Positions 7,071-10,163 of a DNA stretch of 10,163 bases are shown here, in pieces. The DNA is taken from NCBI GenBank assembly GCA_021786915.1, contig JAJYMP010000219.1, positions 1-10,163 of the forward strand, written 5' to 3'. Position 1 is the first letter of the stretch. Every line of letters starts with the position of its first letter. The position numbers were made by a program, and so were the translations under genes. The DNA is from Chloroflexota bacterium. GTDB lineage: Bacteria > Chloroflexota > Limnocylindria > Limnocylindrales > CSP1-4. Below the pieces are notes generated by a model, which worked only from the letters and a program-made list of their open reading frames with translations, was not told the DNA's origin and searched no databases.

Positions 7071-8315
7071 ATGAGCACGATCAGCGACGTCGCCAAACGG
7101 GCCGGCGTGTCTGCGATGACCGTCTCGCGGGTCCTCAACGGCACCGGCCACACGAGCGCCCATACGCGCGCCCGGGTCGAGGCCGCGATCGAGGAGCTGG
7201 GCTACGTGCCCAACGCGCTCGCCCGCCAGCTGCGGTCGAAGCGCACCAAGACCATCGCCCTGGTCGTCGCGGACATCTCCAACCCCTACTTCACGACGAT
7301 CGCCCGCGGCGTCGAGGACTTCTTCGTCGCCCACGGCTACTCGGTCATGTACTGCAACACGGACGAGGACGAGGCCGAGGAGGAGCAGTACCTCCTGATG
7401 CTGATCGAGCGCCAGGTGGACGGCGTGCTGCTGGTCCCCGCTCGCAGCTCGGGCGAGTCCTTCCGCCTGCTCCAGTCCCACCGGACCCCGGTCGTGGTCA
7501 TCGACCGGCGCGTGACGTCGCGCAACGTGGACAGCGTGCGCTGCGACTCCGAGGCGGGCGCCCACTCGCTCGTGGAGCACCTCGTCGGGCTGGGCCACCG
7601 CAGGATCGCGGTGCTCACGGGCTCGCCGTCCATCTCCACGTCGATGGACCGCGTGCTGGGCGCCCGCCGCGCCCTCGAGGAGGCCGGCCTGGAGCTGCCC
7701 GAGTCGATGATCCACTACGGCTCGTTCAACTACGGCAAGAGCAACCAGGCCGACGGCCACCGGATGGCGATGGACATGCTCGCCGGTCCGGAGCCGCGGC
7801 CGACCGCCGTGTTCTGCGCCAACAACTTCATCGCGTTCGGGGCCATCAAGGCGCTGCGCGAGTCGGGCCTCCGCGTGCCGGACGACATGTCCGTCGTCGC
7901 GTTCGACGACCTGCCCGAGGAGTGGGTGAGCGAGCCCTTCCTGACGGTCGCGCGCCAGCCCGCGTACGAGATCGGACACCGCGCGGCGTCGCTGCTCATG
8001 GACCACATCACCGGCAGCCAGGCGCCGACGGGGAATTCCGTCATCCTGCCGTACGAGCTCGTGCTCCGGCGATCGAGCGCAGCCCCCAACCCGGATCTGG
8101 TCGGCGCCGGGCGCCCCGGCCCGGTCGCCGCTCCGAGCCCGCAGTTCGTCCCGGCGCCGAAGCCGAAGGCCAGAGCGGGCACATCGGCACCCGTCGTCGC
8201 CACGCCGGTGTCCGCCGCACCCGCCACCGCCGACCCGGCCGCGGTCCCAGCCACGGTGCTGGATCCCGACGGGGCCGGCGCGGACCACCGCGACCCTGAC
8301 GAGGCCATCGCATGA
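7071..8315 (+). CDS. LacI-family transcriptional regulator with long C-terminal tail
   Basis: This 414-residue DNA-binding protein probably represses the adjacent transporter genes. The N-terminal helix-turn-helix (residues 3-22) reads TISDVAKRAGVSAMTVSRVL, and the hinge follows around 48-58. Residues 61-338 form a periplasmic-binding-like sensor domain (IALVVADISNPYF at 62-74; VVAFDDLP late), which should bind the inducer sugar. Residues 340-414 are an extra Pro/Ala-rich, low-complexity tail; most LacI proteins stop near 340. ATG 7071 keeps the normal N-terminus but has no Shine-Dalgarno sequence; an in-frame GTG at 7053 also lacks one, so translation may be leaderless. The open frame extends upstream into the binding-protein gene, but that part is a shadow. 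The stop overlaps the aldolase start by 4 nt (ATGA). The neighbourhood suggests local control, likely through 3183-3221. Confidence 0.93.
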   Translation: MSTISDVAKRAGVSAMTVSRVLNGTGHTSAHTRARVEAAIEELGYVPNALARQLRSKRTKTIALVVADISNPYFTTIARGVEDFFVAHGYSVMYCNTDEDEAEEEQYLLMLIERQVDGVLLVPARSSGESFRLLQSHRTPVVVIDRRVTSRNVDSVRCDSEAGAHSLVEHLVGLGHRRIAVLTGSPSISTSMDRVLGARRALEEAGLELPESMIHYGSFNYGKSNQADGHRMAMDMLAGPEPRPTAVFCANNFIAFGAIKALRESGLRVPDDMSVVAFDDLPEEWVSEPFLTVARQPAYEIGHRAASLLMDHITGSQAPTGNSVILPYELVLRRSSAAPNPDLVGAGRPGPVAAPSPQFVPAPKPKARAGTSAPVVATPVSAAPATADPAAVPATVLDPDGAGADHRDPDEAIA

Positions 8316-9298
8316 CCGTCGCCGAGACGGCCCTCCGCCCCGGCACCCGCCGCGGGCTCGACGCTTGTGCCACGGCGCGCGGCACCTTCGCCGTGCTCGC
8401 CCTCGACCACCGACAGAACCTGCGCAAGGAGCTCCACCCCGAGGCGCCGGAGACGACGACCTACGAGGAGATGGTCGCCTTCAAGCGGGCTGTCATCCGG
8501 GCCCTCGCCGCGCACGCATCTGGCTCGCTGCTCGACCCCGAGATCGGCGCCGCGCAGTGCATCGCCGACGGGTCGCTGCCGGGGAGCGCCGGGCTGCTGG
8601 TCGCGATCGAGGCCACCGGGTACCTGGGCGAGGCGAACGCGCGCGTGAGCCGAGTCCTGCCAGGCTGGTCCGTGGAGCAGGCGAAGCGAATGGGTGCCTC
8701 GGCGGCCAAGCTGCTCGTCTACTACCACCCGGACGCGAGCAACGCCGCCGACCAGGAGCGGTTCGTCGCGGGCGTCGCTGCTGCGTGTCGTAGGCACGAC
8801 TTCGCGCTGTTCGTGGAGCCGCTCGGGTTCGACCCAGCGTCGGGCGGCAAGCTCACGGGCGAGGCGCGCCGGCGCTGCGTCACCGAGACGGCGCGGCGGT
8901 TGACCTCGATTGGCGGGGACGTCCTCAAAGCCGAGTTCCCGTACGACGCGAGCGTGACCGACCGGGCCGCCTGGGTGGACGCCTGCGCGGAGCTCGACGC
9001 CGCGAGCGCGGTGCCCTGGGTGCTGCTCTCTGGCGGAGTGGACGACGCCACGTTCGAGCGCCAGGTCGAGGTCGCCTGCGACGCCGGTGCCTCGGGTGTC
9101 CTGGTGGGCCGAAGCGTCTGGTCCCCCTCAGCCACCATGGCCCCCGCGGACCGCGACGACTGGCTGGCCGGCGAGGGCCGGCGCCGCCTCGAGCGCCTGG
9201 CCAGGCTGGTTGACGCAGCCGGGCGGCCGTGGCACGAACGCCCCAACGCGATCACGTCGGCAGCCCAGCCGCTTGACGGCTGGTACCGCGCCTACTAG
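8312..9298 (+). CDS. LacD-family class I aldolase (tagatose-bisphosphate aldolase-like)
   Basis: This 328-residue cytoplasmic TIM-barrel enzyme should cleave a ketose phosphate, releasing dihydroxyacetone phosphate and an aldehyde. It follows the LacD pattern throughout: FAVLALDHRQNL near the start, SLLDPEIG, ATGYLGE, AAKLLVYYHPD, LFVEPL, then DVLKAEFP with Lys206 as the expected Schiff-base lysine, WVLLSGGV, and GVLVGRSVW near the phosphate site. The end WHERP resembles the C-terminus of tagatose-1,6-bisphosphate aldolases. Length matches (about 325). ATG 8312 overlaps the lacI-type stop and has GAGG 7 nt upstream (8301-8304), so coupling is likely. YihT, the sulfofructose-phosphate aldolase, is a related family; the N-terminal and C-terminal parts look more like LacD, but specificity cannot be settled. 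A sugar kinase gene starts 8 nt after the stop. Confidence 0.88.
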   Translation: MTVAETALRPGTRRGLDACATARGTFAVLALDHRQNLRKELHPEAPETTTYEEMVAFKRAVIRALAAHASGSLLDPEIGAAQCIADGSLPGSAGLLVAIEATGYLGEANARVSRVLPGWSVEQAKRMGASAAKLLVYYHPDASNAADQERFVAGVAAACRRHDFALFVEPLGFDPASGGKLTGEARRRCVTETARRLTSIGGDVLKAEFPYDASVTDRAAWVDACAELDAASAVPWVLLSGGVDDATFERQVEVACDAGASGVLVGRSVWSPSATMAPADRDDWLAGEGRRRLERLARLVDAAGRPWHERPNAITSAAQPLDGWYRAY

Positions 9299-9306
9299 GG
9301 CGCGCG

Positions 9307-10163
9307 ATGGCCGGCATCGCGATGACCGCTGCGGCGACCGCGCTCGCGAGGCGCCTGGTGTGCGTCGCCCCGAACGCGTCGGTGGACAAGATCGCCGCTG
9401 TCGATGTGCTGCGCCCCGGGGAGATCCACCGTCCGCAGGTGCTCTCGATGGTGGCCGGCGGCAAGGCCCTCAACGTCGGCCGCGCCGCCGCGGCGCTCGG
9501 CATGCCCGTCGTGGCCATTCCGGTGCTGGCCGGCCACGCCGGCGCGTGGATGGCGGACCAGCTCGCGGCCGACGGGATCGAGGCGCGGCCCGTCTGGGTG
9601 TCCGGCGAGTCGCGCGAGTGCCTCTCGGTACTGGACCGCTCGACCGGCCGGCTGACTGAGTTCTACGGGGCCGGGCCGCGGATCGACGACGCTGCGTGGG
9701 CTGCGGTCGGGGCGGCGATCGAGGCGGCGGTGGCAGAGGATCCTGCCGGCACGCTGGTCGTGGTGTCTGGCTCGCTCCCCGTGGGCGCGCCCGCCGACGC
9801 CCACGCGCAGGCCATGCGCATCGCGCGCGAGGCGGGCGCGCGCGCGGTCGTGGACGTGGGCGGGTTGGCGCTGGCGGGGGCCGTCAGCGAGCGGCCGTGG
9901 CTGGTCAAGGTCAACACCCTTGAGGCGTCCGAGGCGACGGGCCTGCCGCAGGGAGGCCTCGCCGAGGCCCTGGCCATGGCCAGGGCCCTGCGCGATAGCG
10001 GTGCTGCGATGGCCTTCGTCTCGCGGGGCGTGGAGGGCGCAGTGCTCGTGGACGCGATGGGGAGCGCCTGGCGGATCGGCCCGCCGCCGGAGGTCGGGTC
10101 CTTCCCGGTGGGCAGCGGCGACTCGCTGATGGGCGGCTTCGCGGCCTCGCTCGCCCAGGGGCA
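9307..10163 (+). CDS. PfkB-family hexose kinase (LacC/1-phosphofructokinase type), 3' end missing
   Basis: The window ends inside this gene; 285 codons are present of about 310 usual. The protein is a ribokinase/PfkB-fold kinase that transfers phosphate from ATP to a sugar or sugar phosphate. It begins with LVCVAPNASVDKI, the TPNPALD-like start of the LacC/FruK group. The substrate-binding motif GGKALNVGRA begins at residue 51. VVSGSLPVG is mid-protein, and WLVKVNTLEASEATG corresponds to the K-x-N-x-x-E motif. VGSGDSLMGGF carries the catalytic base Asp272 in the PfkB signature 2 region. ATG 9307 is 8 nt after the aldolase stop, with only weak GGGCG before it; ATG 9322 is an alternative. Kinase and aldolase adjacency implies consecutive steps. 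Whether it phosphorylates C1 of a free ketose or of a ketose 6-phosphate is not known. Confidence 0.9.
   Translation, partial: MAGIAMTAAATALARRLVCVAPNASVDKIAAVDVLRPGEIHRPQVLSMVAGGKALNVGRAAAALGMPVVAIPVLAGHAGAWMADQLAADGIEARPVWVSGESRECLSVLDRSTGRLTEFYGAGPRIDDAAWAAVGAAIEAAVAEDPAGTLVVVSGSLPVGAPADAHAQAMRIAREAGARAVVDVGGLALAGAVSERPWLVKVNTLEASEATGLPQGGLAEALAMARALRDSGAAMAFVSRGVEGAVLVDAMGSAWRIGPPPEVGSFPVGSGDSLMGGFAASLAQG

Noticed and set aside
8312..9298. Aldolase as a sulfofructose-1-phosphate aldolase (YihT)
   Set aside because: The fold is related, but the ATGY segment and the W-x-E-x C-terminus look like LacD, and no other sulfoquinovose gene is visible. It is kept only as an alternative.

Overview
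The window is GC-rich DNA (about 70% by eye) with dense + strand coding, GTG as well as ATG starts, overlapping start/stop codons and a lipoprotein with a long Ala/Ser/Pro-rich linker. This fits a high-GC actinomycete or a high-GC Chloroflexota lineage. No gene here fixes the phylum; the lipoprotein style makes me lean slightly to Chloroflexota. All supported genes are on the + strand.

Region 1 (1-2757) is a three-gene drug-export-type cassette. It encodes an EXLDI family protein, a DrrA-type ABC ATPase and a DrrB-type ABC-2 permease. A 16-bp near-palindromic operator lies in its promoter. A 9-bp hairpin sits over the Shine-Dalgarno-like region of the ATPase gene. The ATPase and permease genes overlap by 4 nt.

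Region 2 (2758-3269) is a 512-bp gap without a supported gene, rich in inverted repeats. Its first element (2788-2901) is a long hairpin-forming repeat with a diverged second copy, in the same orientation, at 121-233. The two copies therefore bracket the EXLDI-DrrAB cassette. The gap ends with three tandem 13-bp repeats, each a LacI-family-like operator palindrome, just before the sugar operon.

Region 3 (3270-10163) is a carbohydrate uptake and catabolism locus. A ribose-type ABC transporter (double ATPase, permease, substrate-binding lipoprotein, in the order A-C-B as in rbs operons) ends at a strong GC hairpin. Then follow a LacI-family regulator with an unusual 75-residue disordered tail, a LacD-family class I aldolase and a PfkB-family hexose kinase of the LacC/1-phosphofructokinase type, cut by the window edge. 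The regulator and aldolase genes overlap by 4 nt and the kinase starts 8 nt after the aldolase, so these three probably form one unit.

A reasonable model is that an unphosphorylated sugar is imported, phosphorylated by the PfkB kinase and split by the aldolase, while the LacI protein represses the transporter through the triple operator until an inducer appears. The sugar cannot be named from sequence alone. No isomerase, dehydrogenase or second kinase is visible; they may lie beyond the right edge.
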